DNA of 64,000 nucleotides from Butyricicoccus intestinisimiae (GCF_018918345.1 NZ_JAHLQI010000002.1:496001-560000); one strand, 5' to 3'. Positions 32,848-41,846 are shown, numbered from the stretch's first letter. Notes: generated by a model not told the origin, from the letters alone. Made by a program: numbers and translations.

Positions 32848-33021
32848 GAAACGGCCTCCTTTTTTACAGATGCACAAAGGTTTCCCTATTTTTTGCCGCA
32901 TTATGCACAGATACCGCATTTGTTAGATTAAAATTCTGTGAATATCGAAATTTTTTGCCCAATTTATGACTTCTCTCTTTCTTTTTTCGTTTAAATATAG
33001 TATAACTAATAGGAACCACTG

Positions 33022-33039
33022 GTGCCCCTCTGCGGGCAC
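33022..33039 (+). other. Leader hairpin before the NSS symporter
   Basis: GTGCCC / GGGCAC with a six-base loop in the short leader, after an AT-rich stretch (TATAGTATAAC, 32996-33006) that probably holds the -10. Too small to call a riboswitch. Confidence 0.35.
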
Positions 33040-33069
33040 ACGGAGTTTTAAGAAGGGAGTATTTTTTTC

Positions 33070-34425
33070 ATGAACAAAAAACGCGGTAGTTTCTCCAGCC
33101 GCATCGGTTTTGTCCTGGCAGCTGCGGGTTCCGCCGTTGGCCTCGGCAATCTTTGGAGATTCCCGTACCTCGCAGCAAAGTATGGCGGCGGTACGTTCCT
33201 GCTCATCTACATCATTTTGGCTGTGACCTTTGGTTATTCTCTGATGACAGCAGAGATTACATTGGGTCGTTCCACCCGCCTAAGTGCTGTCGGTGCGTAT
33301 GATAAGCTCAACAAGAAGTTCCACTTTATCGGTCTGCTGACCTGTCTCGTCCCCATTATCATCGTTCCGTATTACGGTGTTATCGGCGGATGGATTGTCA
33401 AGTATATGGCTGTCTTTATCAAAGACGGCGCGGCTGCTGCTGCAACGGATAACTACTTTACAAACTTTATCACCAATCCGTGGCAGCCGTTCTTCTTCCT
33501 TGTTGTCTTTATTACAATCACCGCTGTGATTGTCTCCATGGGCGTCAAGGGCGGCATAGAAAAAGCAAGCACCTTGATGATGCCGCTGCTCATTGTGCTG
33601 TCCATCATCATTGCTCTGTATTCCATCACTCGTCCGGGTGCATGGGAAGGCGTCAAGTACTATTTCACGCCGCACCTGTCCGACGTGTCCCCGAATACCT
33701 TGCTCGGTGCTATGGGTCAGATGTTCTACTCCATGTCTCTGGCCATGGGCATCATGGTCACCTACGGCTCCTATATGCCGGATGGTGAGGACATTGAGAA
33801 GTCTGTCGGACAGATTGAGCTGTTCGACACGGGTGTTGCTCTGCTGGCTGGTCTGATGATTATTCCGGCAGTCTTTGCATTCTCCGGCGGTGACAGCGAA
33901 GCGCTGAACGCAGGCCCTGGTCTGATGTTCGTCACCATGCCGAAGGTATTTGCAAGCATGCAGCTCGGCACGCTGATCGGCATCACGTTCTTTGTGCTGG
34001 TATTCTTTGCAGCGCTGACCTCGTGCATCTCGCTGTATGAGACGGTTGTTTCGATTCTGGGTGACCGTTTCCATATGAATCGCCGCAATGCCTGCATCGT
34101 CACCTATATCATCTGCATTGTTCTGGGTCTGCTCAGCGCAATGGGTTATGGTACGCTGTCCGGCATCCAGCCGCTCGGCATGGCATTCTTGGACTTCTTC
34201 GATTTCATCTCGAACAGCGTTCTGATGCCAATCGTTGCTCTGCTGTCCTGCCTGTTCCTTGGCTGGGTTGTCGGCATCGATTATATCGCCAAGGAAGTCA
34301 AGAAAAATTCTTCTTTCCGCCGCGAGCCGATGTTCCGCGTTATGATTCGCTGGATTGCTCCGATTTTCCTTGTTGCAATTCTCGTTAGCTCGGTTATGAG
34401 TGCACTGGGAATCATTTCGATTTAA
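33070..34425 (+). CDS. Sodium-dependent transporter, NSS/SNF family
   Basis: 451 aa, the length of bacterial neurotransmitter:sodium symporters with 11-12 helices (MhsT, TnaT). TM1 has the family signature AAAGSAVGLGNLWRFPYL whose unwound middle binds Na+ and substrate. TM6 region YSMSLAMGIMVTYGSYM and TM8 region ALTSCISLYETVVS complete the sites. Substrate is probably an amino acid; which one cannot be told. It is a single gene with GAAGGGAG ribosome site and a strong terminator. Confidence 0.95.
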   Translation: MNKKRGSFSSRIGFVLAAAGSAVGLGNLWRFPYLAAKYGGGTFLLIYIILAVTFGYSLMTAEITLGRSTRLSAVGAYDKLNKKFHFIGLLTCLVPIIIVPYYGVIGGWIVKYMAVFIKDGAAAAATDNYFTNFITNPWQPFFFLVVFITITAVIVSMGVKGGIEKASTLMMPLLIVLSIIIALYSITRPGAWEGVKYYFTPHLSDVSPNTLLGAMGQMFYSMSLAMGIMVTYGSYMPDGEDIEKSVGQIELFDTGVALLAGLMIIPAVFAFSGGDSEALNAGPGLMFVTMPKVFASMQLGTLIGITFFVLVFFAALTSCISLYETVVSILGDRFHMNRRNACIVTYIICIVLGLLSAMGYGTLSGIQPLGMAFLDFFDFISNSVLMPIVALLSCLFLGWVVGIDYIAKEVKKNSSFRREPMFRVMIRWIAPIFLVAILVSSVMSALGIISI

Positions 34426-34444
34426 CTATTCGCGAAAACACTGC

Positions 34445-34470
34445 AAAAGCCGCCTTTTCAGGCGGCTTTT
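34445..34470. terminator. Bidirectional terminator between NSS gene and XRE gene
   Basis: AAAAGCCGCCT / AGGCGGCTTTT around TTTC; it serves the converging transcripts. Confidence 0.85.
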
Positions 34471-34475
34471 GGTGT

Positions 34476-34691
34476 TTACTCTGTGTATGGCTTTTTGTTG
34501 TTCGTTCTCCCGAGCAAATAATCAACAGAAGTCTGATAATACTCTGCCAATTGTATTAAAATCGCAGTCGGAATATCATTTTCACCAGTCTCATATTTAG
34601 AATAACCGGTCTGCGACATGCCAAGGATTTGAGCAATTTGCGTCTGCGTCAAATCATGATCTTCTCTCAAATCTCGAATGCGTTTGTACAT
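34476..34691 (-). CDS. XRE-family HTH regulator
   Basis: 71 aa, essentially one helix-turn-helix domain: LTQTQIAQILGMSQTGYSKYETG (split here as LTQTQIAQILG and MSQTGYSKYETG) then a C-terminal VDYLLGRTNNKK. The ATG at 34691 is preferred (GGGTGA before it); a further ATG four codons upstream is possible. It is divergent from the small gene at 34782, with a perfect palindrome between them that is the likely operator. Confidence 0.9.
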   Translation of the reverse strand: MYKRIRDLREDHDLTQTQIAQILGMSQTGYSKYETGENDIPTAILIQLAEYYQTSVDYLLGRTNNKKPYTE

Positions 34692-34738
34692 AGAATCACC
34701 CATATAGAACCTACATGGATTTTATTCTAGACATTGCT

Positions 34739-34761
34739 TTTTAACCTGAAACAGGTTAAAA
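34739..34761. promoter_or_regulatory. Operator-like palindrome between the divergent XRE and small protein genes
   Basis: Ten-base perfect arms TTTTAACCTG / CAGGTTAAAA with spacer AAA. It lies 48 bases from the XRE start and 21 bases from the start of the opposite gene. Dimeric XRE proteins bind such sites, so autoregulation and control of the neighbour are likely. Confidence 0.7.
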
Positions 34762-34781
34762 TATCTTATGAGGTGATGGTC

Positions 34782-35036
34782 TTGGATTTATATAATGAAA
34801 TTCTCACACAAGTATTATCCGAAAAAATCTCAGATATTATACTGGAACACATATCAATCAATATAGATGCAAATCAATTAGTAAAAGAATCGTGTTATCA
34901 GACGTTGCAGCACATAAAAACTATCGTTGAAGACGATACGTTGGATGATCCAGAATGCTTTCATCGCATCGAAAAAATCATTTGCACGCTAGAAGAAAGG
35001 AATATATCTACAGGAAGCCGCCATGATTTTGGCTAA
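34782..35036 (+). CDS. Small acidic protein of unknown function ending RHDFG
   Basis: 84 aa from a TTG at 34782, chosen because AGGTGAT lies 4-5 bases before it; the ATG at 34776 overlaps that site. The protein is helical and acidic: LYNEILTQVLSEKISDII, then a KESCYQTLQHIKTIVEDD segment, DDPECFHRIEKII and the C-terminus GSRHDFG. From memory, similar small proteins ending in RHDFG are widespread in Clostridia, with no known function. It shares a regulatory gap with the XRE gene. Confidence 0.7.
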   Translation: MDLYNEILTQVLSEKISDIILEHISINIDANQLVKESCYQTLQHIKTIVEDDTLDDPECFHRIEKIICTLEERNISTGSRHDFG

Positions 35037-35041
35037 TAGCA

Positions 35042-35250
35042 AATAGCCTTCCTCCTTGAGGAAGGTGGCGCGGCGCAAGCCGTGACGGAAGGAGCAGCTC
35101 GCGAGCAAGTCTGTATCAGGGGGCAGCCTGATGCGATACATATAGCTGCTTGCTCCCTCAGTCTTCGCCTGCGGCGAATCCAGCTCCCTCAAGGAGCCTA
35201 CTTGGCTCTCCCAGAGGGAGAGACGAGTTTGGTCTGTGCGTAAGAGCAAA
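35042..35250. repeat. Modular palindromic repeat, island 2
   Basis: Three modules: C at 35047-35093 (CTTCCTCCTTGAGGAAG hairpin followed by GGCGCAAGCCGTGACG), D at 35153-35199 (TCCCTCAGTCTTCGCCTGCGG...CTCCCTCAAGGAGCC) and B' at 35202-35250 (CTCTCCCAGAGGGAGAG plus tail GTCTGTGCGTAAGAGCAAA). The tail is also present in islands 3 and 5. An apparent 104-aa frame on the minus strand is only translated repeat. Confidence 0.8.
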
Positions 35251-35256
35251 TAGCAA

Positions 35257-35384
35257 TTGCATTTTTTCTCTTTCATGTTATAATAAGCATATAGAAAGAG
35301 CACTACGGATAGACGGTGCGCCCTCTTATGTGATTACAAGATTATAACCGCCACAATTGGAAGCTGGGGCGGTTATTTTTTTTG
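35257..35384 (+). ncRNA. Candidate small RNA (~94 nt) with consensus promoter and terminator
   Basis: TTGCAT (35257-35262), 16-base spacer, TGTTATAAT extended -10 (ends 35284). The transcript from about 35291 folds into a long stem (CATA...TATG, AAGAG...CTCTT, GCAC...GGTGC) and then a terminator with arms ATAACCGCC / GGCGGTTAT (35344-35376) followed by eight T. No ORF fits. The AACCGCC...GGCGGTT terminator reminds me of Firmicutes type I toxin-antitoxin (holin-like toxin) RNAs, but no toxin ORF is visible beside it. Confidence 0.65.
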
Positions 35385-35452
35385 CCCAAAAATATTTTCT
35401 CCCCTTTCAGCGGCTTTTCTATGCTCCTTACGCCGCCTTCACCAAAAGAACA

Positions 35453-35481
35453 TTGAAATCACCAAGTAAAGAGATTATAAT
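35453..35481 (+). promoter_or_regulatory. Promoter of the surface polymer operon
   Basis: TTGAAA (35453-35458), 17-base spacer, TATAAT (35476-35481), about 30 bases before the first gene. Confidence 0.85.
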
Positions 35482-35511
35482 ATTTCCATATCTAAAATGA
35501 GGAGCAGCGAA

Positions 35512-36486
35512 ATGAAATTCAGTGTAGTGATCCCTGTATATAATGTGAAAGAATATTTAGAGCGGTGCGTCACCTCAGTGCTGAACCAGCCGTGCGAGGA
35601 CTACGAGATGATTCTCGTCGATGACGGCTCAACCGACGGCAGCGGCGCATTCTGTGACCGTCTTGCTCTGCGCAGCCCCAAAATCCGTGTCATTCATCAG
35701 AAGAACGGCGGTCTGGGCGCCGCACGAAACACCGGCATCGAACACGCCCTCGGCGATTATCTCGTATTTATCGACAGTGATGACTACATTGACGCGTCGA
35801 TGCTGCCGGATCTTGCGGCAAAAATTGACGAAACGCACGCCGACATCATCACGTTCGGTTTTCAAACCGACAACAACGGTAATACCTCGGCTGTTTTTAT
35901 TGATCCGCTGCCGGAAAACCGCATCTTTACGCTGGCAGATACGCCGACGCTTTTGCTCGCGCTTCCAAACGCATGGAATCGCATCTACACCCGCAAACTG
36001 TTCTTGGAAACCGGCATCCGCTATCCCGGCCGCGTCTGGTATGAAGACATTCGCACGACAACCAAACTGTTCGCCAAGGCGCAAAGCGTTGTCTGCATTC
36101 AGAAACCGTATTATTACTATGTCGTGCGTGAAAATTCCATCACACGCAACAGCAATGTTGACCGCAATCATGAAATCGTTGATGCATTTGACGATCTGCT
36201 CGGTTGGTATCGGGAAAACGGCTTGTACGAAACCTATCGGGACGAGCTGTGCCGCCTCGCCATTGACCATCTGTTTCTCGCGGCTTCCGTGCGCGTGCTG
36301 ATGGCAGATCCCAAGCATCCGCTGTTGCGGGAATTTTATCAGTACATGCAGCAGCATTTCCCGCAGTTCCAGAGCAATCGGTATGTGTCTCAGCTGCCGC
36401 GCGCCAAAAAGCTCGCATTTGATTTGCTGTGCAAAAAGCGCTATCGCATCGTGCGCGCGCTATTTCTCGTGAAAAACCGTCTGTAA
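35512..36486 (+). CDS. Glycosyltransferase family 2
   Basis: 324 aa from ATG 35512, which follows GAGGAG at 7 bases (the ATG at 35497 overlaps this site). The GT-A fold motifs are FSVVIPVYNVKEYLERC at the start, VDDGSTDGS (about residues 37-45) and the metal-binding FIDSDDYID (about 84-92). It transfers a sugar from a nucleotide-sugar to a growing surface polymer; substrate unknown. It is first of three genes with a flippase and a CDP-glycerol transferase. Confidence 0.92.
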   Translation: MKFSVVIPVYNVKEYLERCVTSVLNQPCEDYEMILVDDGSTDGSGAFCDRLALRSPKIRVIHQKNGGLGAARNTGIEHALGDYLVFIDSDDYIDASMLPDLAAKIDETHADIITFGFQTDNNGNTSAVFIDPLPENRIFTLADTPTLLLALPNAWNRIYTRKLFLETGIRYPGRVWYEDIRTTTKLFAKAQSVVCIQKPYYYYVVRENSITRNSNVDRNHEIVDAFDDLLGWYRENGLYETYRDELCRLAIDHLFLAASVRVLMADPKHPLLREFYQYMQQHFPQFQSNRYVSQLPRAKKLAFDLLCKKRYRIVRALFLVKNRL

Positions 36487-36507
36487 GCAGACAGAAAGGA
36501 CATCAAT

Positions 36508-37782
36508 TTGAAACTCAACAAACATGCTCTCCATTCCAAAAAGGGCGTCCTGCTGAAAAATACCATTATGCTGTACATCATGCAGTTCTCCACGTACTTT
36601 CTCAGCTTTATCGTCGTTCCGTATGAGACCCGTGTGCTCGGCGCCACGGTATACGGCAAGGTCGGCGTGGCAACTGCCATCATGGTGTATTTTCAGCTCG
36701 TCATTGATTTTGGCTTTATTCTCAGCGCGACGGAGGAAGTTTCTCTGCACCGCGATGACAAACAGCGCGTTTCGCGTATTTTCACATCCGTGACCATCAA
36801 TAAAATTTTATTGACCATCGGTTCGATTGTCGTGCTCGCCGTTCTGTGTCAGGCAATGCCGAGCTGGCGCGAGGATCGCACATTCTATATGCTGTTTCTC
36901 GTGGCAACCGCTGTCAACTCGATGATGCCGGACTATTTGTACCGCGGTTTGGAACAGATGGAGACCATCACCGTTCGCGCCGTTGTCATCAAGGCGTTTT
37001 TCACGGTTATGATTGTTCTGCTGCTCAAAAAGCCGGAGCAGTATTGCCTGATTCCGATTCTGAATATCATCGGCTACGCAGCTACGCTGCTGTTTGTCTA
37101 TGCGCATCTGTCGCGCAAGCTGGACATTCATTTCACACGAGTACACGCCAAGGACGTCTGGAACAACTTCCGCCGTTCCAGCACATTTTTCTATTCCCGC
37201 ATCGCAACGTCTATTTACACCGCCAGCAACACGGTCATCCTCAGCATCATTGCGGCGGGAACCTCTACGGTCGGTTATTATTCGCTGTCCGACAAGCTCG
37301 TGACAACTGCCAAGAGCGGTTTGTCCCCGATTTCCGACAGCATGTATCCGTACATGACCAAAAACAAGGATTTCAAGCTGGTTTGGAAAATTCTCAAAAT
37401 TTTCATGCCAATCATTGTCATTGGCTGTGCGGTCGTCGCTGTTTTCGCCCGCCCGCTGCTGACCATTGTATTCGGCGCCGGCTATGGCGATGCCGCACCG
37501 GTTCTGCGCGCCATGCTGCCGGTTGTCATCGTGATTCTGCCGAGCTATATTTTGGGTTTCCCCACGCTCAGTGCCATGGGACTGTCCAAATACGCAAATT
37601 ATTCCGTCGTTTTCGGCTCTGCCCTGCACGTGTTTAATCTTCTCGTCCTGTACTTTACCGGCCACATGAACATGGTCACGCTGGGCGCGCTGGTATCCAT
37701 CGCAGAGTGTGCGATTCTGGCGTTCCGCATTGTCGTGATTTGGCGGCACAGAGACCGCCTCAACCCATCGAAGGGAGCATAA
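36508..37782 (+). CDS. Polysaccharide flippase (Wzx/RfbX, MATE-like fold)
   Basis: 424 aa with about 12 hydrophobic helices. Starts KGVLLKNTIMLYIMQFSTYFLSFI and includes VPYETRVLGATVYGKV, a typical N-terminal signature of oligosaccharide flippases. It would move lipid-linked units across the membrane. It lies 21 bases after the GT2 gene and 2 bases before the next. Confidence 0.92.
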   Translation: MKLNKHALHSKKGVLLKNTIMLYIMQFSTYFLSFIVVPYETRVLGATVYGKVGVATAIMVYFQLVIDFGFILSATEEVSLHRDDKQRVSRIFTSVTINKILLTIGSIVVLAVLCQAMPSWREDRTFYMLFLVATAVNSMMPDYLYRGLEQMETITVRAVVIKAFFTVMIVLLLKKPEQYCLIPILNIIGYAATLLFVYAHLSRKLDIHFTRVHAKDVWNNFRRSSTFFYSRIATSIYTASNTVILSIIAAGTSTVGYYSLSDKLVTTAKSGLSPISDSMYPYMTKNKDFKLVWKILKIFMPIIVIGCAVVAVFARPLLTIVFGAGYGDAAPVLRAMLPVVIVILPSYILGFPTLSAMGLSKYANYSVVFGSALHVFNLLVLYFTGHMNMVTLGALVSIAECAILAFRIVVIWRHRDRLNPSKGA

Positions 37783-37784
37783 AC

Positions 37785-38927
37785 ATGTCAATCACACAGA
37801 AGCTCAAAAAGGGCGCTGCATGGACGCTGGGCCGTGCGCTGCCCATTCAAAAAAATAAAGTCGTATTTTCCAGCTTTTATGGCCGCGGCGCGTCCGACAA
37901 TCCCAAAGCGATTGTCGATGCGCTGGCACAGCGACCGGAAAAGCTCGATATTGTTTGGCTGGCAAAAGACCCCGCGCATGCCGGCGTGCCGGACAATGTC
38001 CGTGTTGTGCCGTATGACACACCTGCTGCCATTCGCGAGCTGTCCACCGCACGGGTCTGGGTAGACAACTGCCGCAAAGGCGCCCATGTCAAAAAAGACG
38101 GGCAGTATTACATGCAGACATGGCACGGCTTTGCACTCAAGCGCATTGAGCGCGACGTTGCAGACAAACTCAACACGCCGGAAAACGCCGCATATGCCGA
38201 GTATGCGAAGCGCGATTCCGCGCAAATCGATGCAATTATCTCGAACAGCACCTTTATGACAGAGATTTATCAAAAATCCTTCTGGTATCACGGTGCCGTG
38301 CTGGAATACGGCTCTGCCCGCAACGACATTCTTGTAAATCCGCCGGCTGACGCAAAGCAGCAGGTACAGCAGGCGCTGCATCTGCCGAATGACTGTCAGA
38401 TTATCATGTATGCGCCGACCTTCCGCGCTGACCACTCTTTGGATGCCTATCAGCTGGATTATCAGGCTGTGTGCCGCGCCTGCGCGCAGCGCTTCGGCGG
38501 CAATTGGGTGATGCTGGTTCGCCTGCATCCAAACGTCATGAAGCTCGCCAAGGATTTGAAATTTGACAACCAGACGACCTTTGACGCCACAGCGGTGGAT
38601 GACATGCAGCTGCTGCTCGCCGGCTGCGACGCCGTTATCACCGACTATTCGTCTTTGATGTTTGATTTTGCGCTGACGCGCCGCCCCTGCTTCCAGTTCG
38701 CCATGGATATCGACGCGTACAAGGGCGACAGAAACTTCTATTTCCCGATTGATGAAACGCCGTTCCCGCTCGCCGTCAGCAACGAGGAAATGGTACAGAA
38801 CATCTTGCAGTTTGATGCAGCTGCCTATCAGGCGGATTGGGATGCGTTCTACCAGAAGATGGGCTTCTGTGAGGACGGAAACGCATCCGAACGCTGCGTG
38901 AAGTGGATTTTGGAAAAGACAAAGTAA
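37785..38927 (+). CDS. CDP-glycerol:poly/glycerophosphate glycerophosphotransferase family
   Basis: 380 aa from ATG 37785 with GAAGGGAG before it. Family segments are VVFSSFYGRGASDNPKAI (N-terminal half), YMQTWHGFALKRI and the catalytic-domain ITDYSSLMFDFAL near residue 285. TagB/TagF enzymes add glycerol-phosphate in teichoic acid synthesis. With the GT2 and flippase this suggests a glycerol-phosphate-decorated surface polymer. A terminator follows. Confidence 0.92.
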   Translation: MSITQKLKKGAAWTLGRALPIQKNKVVFSSFYGRGASDNPKAIVDALAQRPEKLDIVWLAKDPAHAGVPDNVRVVPYDTPAAIRELSTARVWVDNCRKGAHVKKDGQYYMQTWHGFALKRIERDVADKLNTPENAAYAEYAKRDSAQIDAIISNSTFMTEIYQKSFWYHGAVLEYGSARNDILVNPPADAKQQVQQALHLPNDCQIIMYAPTFRADHSLDAYQLDYQAVCRACAQRFGGNWVMLVRLHPNVMKLAKDLKFDNQTTFDATAVDDMQLLLAGCDAVITDYSSLMFDFALTRRPCFQFAMDIDAYKGDRNFYFPIDETPFPLAVSNEEMVQNILQFDAAAYQADWDAFYQKMGFCEDGNASERCVKWILEKTK

Positions 38928-38943
38928 AAAATACAGATATGCG

Positions 38944-38977
38944 AAAGCACCGTGCAAAGTTGTTTGCACGGTGCTTT
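38944..38977 (+). terminator. Terminator of the surface polymer operon
   Basis: Fifteen-base perfect arms AAAGCACCGTGCAAA / TTTGCACGGTGCTTT followed by CTTTAT. Confidence 0.88.
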
Positions 38978-39012
38978 CTTTATGGAGAGAGTTCGGTAGC
39001 AATGAGAAAATC

Positions 39013-39903
39013 TTATTTGCAGTATCTCTGGATATGCTTTGCAGTCTCTGCAGCAGCGGTCTTGATGTTCTCGTCGGTGGTCATCTCGTAGTAATCCGGA
39101 CGGAATACTTCCATGGTGATGAAGCCGTTCTCGAAGTCGTAACCGATTTCCTTCAACGTGTCAGCGAAACGCTTGTGATCCAGGCAGCCACGCGGGTCAG
39201 ACGGCCACAGACGCTTTGCATCGGTGTTGTAGCCAGCGCCAGCCGGTACATCCTCGGTGTCGTTCAGATGCCATACGAAGATCTTGTCGCCGTCAGCCTT
39301 TTCCAGCTTGGACCAGTCAGAACGCATGCCATTGAAGTGATACTGGTCGAGGGTAACGCCCATCAGCGGGGAGTCAACCAGCTTAACAATCTCGTAAGCG
39401 TCATCAAAGGTGTTGATGGACATGGACGGAGCGCCGCAGAACTCGAGGGACAGCTTCAGGCCGGTCGGCTCGCACTTCTTAACCATTTCCTTCAGAACAG
39501 CAACAGCGTCGTCGCGGATCTCCTGACGAGTAGCCTCAATGCCCTTCTCGTTCAGGTCGCAGGACGGAACAACAACTACCATGTGGCAGTCCAGTGCAGC
39601 GCACTTCTTGATGATGTCGTCCAGCTCGTCCATAACTGCCTGCTTCTCCTCAGCAGTCTGCTTCATGTTGAAGAAGCACAGAGCGTTGTAAGACAGCGGA
39701 ACGATGTCGTTTGCCTTCATGAAAGCGTTCAGCTCTTCCAGCGTGCCGCCTTCTGCCAGATACTTGTCCAGGCAGTCGAAACGAATGTCAATGCCCTTGA
39801 AGCCATACTTTGCACAAGCCTTCAGGTCAGCCATCAAGGACTGATCTGCACAACCGCGGTTGCCATCCCAAGTGCAACCCTCGTTAAAACCCATCTTAAG
39901 CAT
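39013..39903 (-). CDS. Sugar phosphate isomerase/epimerase (xylose isomerase-like TIM barrel)
   Basis: 296 aa AP endonuclease-2-like barrel. Metal-ligand segments are visible: LSLEFCGAPS (Glu), GVTLDQYHFNG (Asp, His), WHLNDTEDV (His) and ITMEVFRPDYY (Glu). Relatives isomerise or epimerise inositol-derived or keto sugars (IolI, IolE, tagatose epimerase). The substrate is not known. It lies 125 bases downstream of the SSS symporter on the same strand, with an operator-like sequence in that gap. Confidence 0.88.
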   Translation of the reverse strand: MLKMGFNEGCTWDGNRGCADQSLMADLKACAKYGFKGIDIRFDCLDKYLAEGGTLEELNAFMKANDIVPLSYNALCFFNMKQTAEEKQAVMDELDDIIKKCAALDCHMVVVVPSCDLNEKGIEATRQEIRDDAVAVLKEMVKKCEPTGLKLSLEFCGAPSMSINTFDDAYEIVKLVDSPLMGVTLDQYHFNGMRSDWSKLEKADGDKIFVWHLNDTEDVPAGAGYNTDAKRLWPSDPRGCLDHKRFADTLKEIGYDFENGFITMEVFRPDYYEMTTDENIKTAAAETAKHIQRYCK

Positions 39904-39971
39904 AATATGTAATCTCCTTTTCTCGTACAGATGAAATTCTTATATTTTTATCCTATCAAATTTGACGCACC

Positions 39972-40015
39972 ATGTCATGATATATTTCTGTCGTAAAGTA
40001 TCAAAAAACGATACT
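39972..40015. promoter_or_regulatory. Operator-like element A upstream of the isomerase
   Basis: This 44-base stretch matches 41847-41890 in the SSS/AraC gap at 32 of 44 positions without gaps. It contains the palindrome AGTATC-7-GATACT. It is placed 69 bases before the isomerase start, so the AraC regulator probably controls this gene separately from the symporter. Confidence 0.65.
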
Positions 40016-40028
40016 CGCACATTCTTAT

Positions 40029-41624
40029 TTATCGTGCCAATCCCAGTGGAGAGAACAATGCATAAATGCAAAGCATAAGAACAAAACACAGAGCCGCAGC
40101 AGGCTTTACATGTTTCCACGGTGTCAGGTCAACAGCCTTAGAATCTTCCAATTCAAAATCCGTTTCGCGCGGTTTCAGCTTTCCGATAACCAGCATTAAC
40201 AGCAAGTCAATCGGGAACAGCACGGACAGCACATATAAATAATGTACATGCAGCGGCAGGAACTTAGAGATCGAATACAAAACAACATGCGTGACCAAGG
40301 TAACTTTCGGTGCGATTGCCGGTACACGCTTGGTGTAGAATCCAACAAGAACAGTTGCCAAAATCGGCATCGAATAGAATCCGAAGCATTCTTGCAAGAA
40401 ATCATACAGACCAGACGGTGCATTGATGACAAACGGAGCGACACAAATCGATACAATTGCCAAGCCAGTGCCTACGCGCTTACCAATTTTAACCAGATAT
40501 TCATCACTTGCTGTCTTGTTGATAATTGCTCGATGGAAATCCAGCGTATACAGAGTAACACAGCTGTTCAATGCCGAATTAAACGAGGAAAGAATCGCGC
40601 CAAACAGAACTGCTGCCATCAATCCAAGCAGCCATGTCGGGATAACTGTTGTAATCAGGGTCGGATAGGCAAGGTCGCTTTGCGGTAATTTGTCTCCAAA
40701 GAAGCGGAATGCCAACAAACCACAAATTGTGATGAAGAACGGATCCAGCAGCTTTAAAAATGCAGTAAATACTGCGCCGCGCTGTGCTTGTCCCAAATTT
40801 TTAGCCGCCAATGTACGCTGAATAATAGACTGATTTGTGCACCAATAGAATAAGTTATTAAACAACATACCCAAGAATAAAACCGGCCACGGAATCATTG
40901 GCGGCAAAGAATTTGCCGGGTTGATAGAGTTGAACTTATCAGACGGCACATTGGTGATAAAATCACGGATACCGGCAATAAAGTTGCCATTTCCCAAAAT
41001 ACAGATAGCAAGAATTGGTACCAACAAGCCACCAATCAGCAAGCCTACACCGTTGATTGTATCGGATACAGCCACCGCTTTAAGTCCGCCAAATACAGCA
41101 TAGATCGAACCAACAATACCAATGCCTGCGCACAACAGTGCAATCGCCTGAAATGTCGTGATCCCGAGCACTTGATCCAGATGAAAGATCTGATTAAATG
41201 CCAGCGCACCGGAATACAAAACTGTCGGCAGATACGTCAACATATAACCGAGCAGAAACAAAAACGAAATAATCTGCTTGGTCGTGCGATCAAATCGCAT
41301 CTCCAAGAACTCCGGAATTGTTGTGATACCTGCTTTCAGATACTTTGGCAAAAAAATCAGCGCCAACGCCAACAGAGCCATACTTGCACCGACAGACCAG
41401 CTCATCGCACCCATATTGGTGCTGTAACTCTGTCCCGCCTGACCAACCAGCTGTTCGGTAGACAAATTAGTCATTTCCAGCGAGCCGGCAATGACTAAAC
41501 CGCTTAAACCGCGTCCAGCTAAAAAATATCCCTCTTTCGTGGATAAATTGTCTTCCCGCGTTTTGTACCAAGACAATAACGCGACCAATCCTGTAAAAGC
41601 AATAAAGCTCAATACAATAATCAA
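40029..41624 (-). CDS. Solute:sodium symporter (SSS family, SGLT-like)
   Basis: 531 aa from a TTG at 41624 that follows GAGGAG by 7 bases; the upstream frame to 41744 has no ribosome site and no membrane character. About 13-14 hydrophobic helices, with the family sequences EGYFLAGRGLSGLVIAGSL, FGGLKAVAVSDTING and FGAILSSFNSALNS (the Na2-site serine region). It takes up a sugar or related solute with Na+. It is divergent from the AraC gene and upstream of the isomerase, so it is a catabolic uptake system. Confidence 0.92.
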   Translation of the reverse strand: MIIVLSFIAFTGLVALLSWYKTREDNLSTKEGYFLAGRGLSGLVIAGSLEMTNLSTEQLVGQAGQSYSTNMGAMSWSVGASMALLALALIFLPKYLKAGITTIPEFLEMRFDRTTKQIISFLFLLGYMLTYLPTVLYSGALAFNQIFHLDQVLGITTFQAIALLCAGIGIVGSIYAVFGGLKAVAVSDTINGVGLLIGGLLVPILAICILGNGNFIAGIRDFITNVPSDKFNSINPANSLPPMIPWPVLFLGMLFNNLFYWCTNQSIIQRTLAAKNLGQAQRGAVFTAFLKLLDPFFITICGLLAFRFFGDKLPQSDLAYPTLITTVIPTWLLGLMAAVLFGAILSSFNSALNSCVTLYTLDFHRAIINKTASDEYLVKIGKRVGTGLAIVSICVAPFVINAPSGLYDFLQECFGFYSMPILATVLVGFYTKRVPAIAPKVTLVTHVVLYSISKFLPLHVHYLYVLSVLFPIDLLLMLVIGKLKPRETDFELEDSKAVDLTPWKHVKPAAALCFVLMLCIYALFSPLGLAR

Positions 41625-41846
41625 TGGATCTCTCCTCTCTTTCCTAAAACAGTAAAAAACCAGATTTGTCCATACCATATATATCTTCGGTTTTTTCTGC
41701 CTATAACCGCCAAAGCGATCGTGCCTCTTTTTTCTCACACACAAAATTGGATAAAACTTTAGGATTATTTTCTAAAATTCTCTGCATTTCGGTACCTTTT
41801 TCTGCTTTCCTTTTTTGCACCCTTATGATATACTATTTTCCACATG

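Noticed and set aside
33001-33069. Riboswitch before the NSS symporter
   Set aside because: Only one six-base-pair hairpin in a leader of about 60 bases; no known aptamer features.
34989-35303. 104-aa frame on the minus strand
   Set aside because: It is translated repeat island 2 plus the small RNA region, without ribosome site.
41625-41744. Longer N-terminus for the SSS symporter
   Set aside because: The 40 added residues are basic, without ribosome site or membrane character; TTG 41624 has GAGGAG at the right distance.
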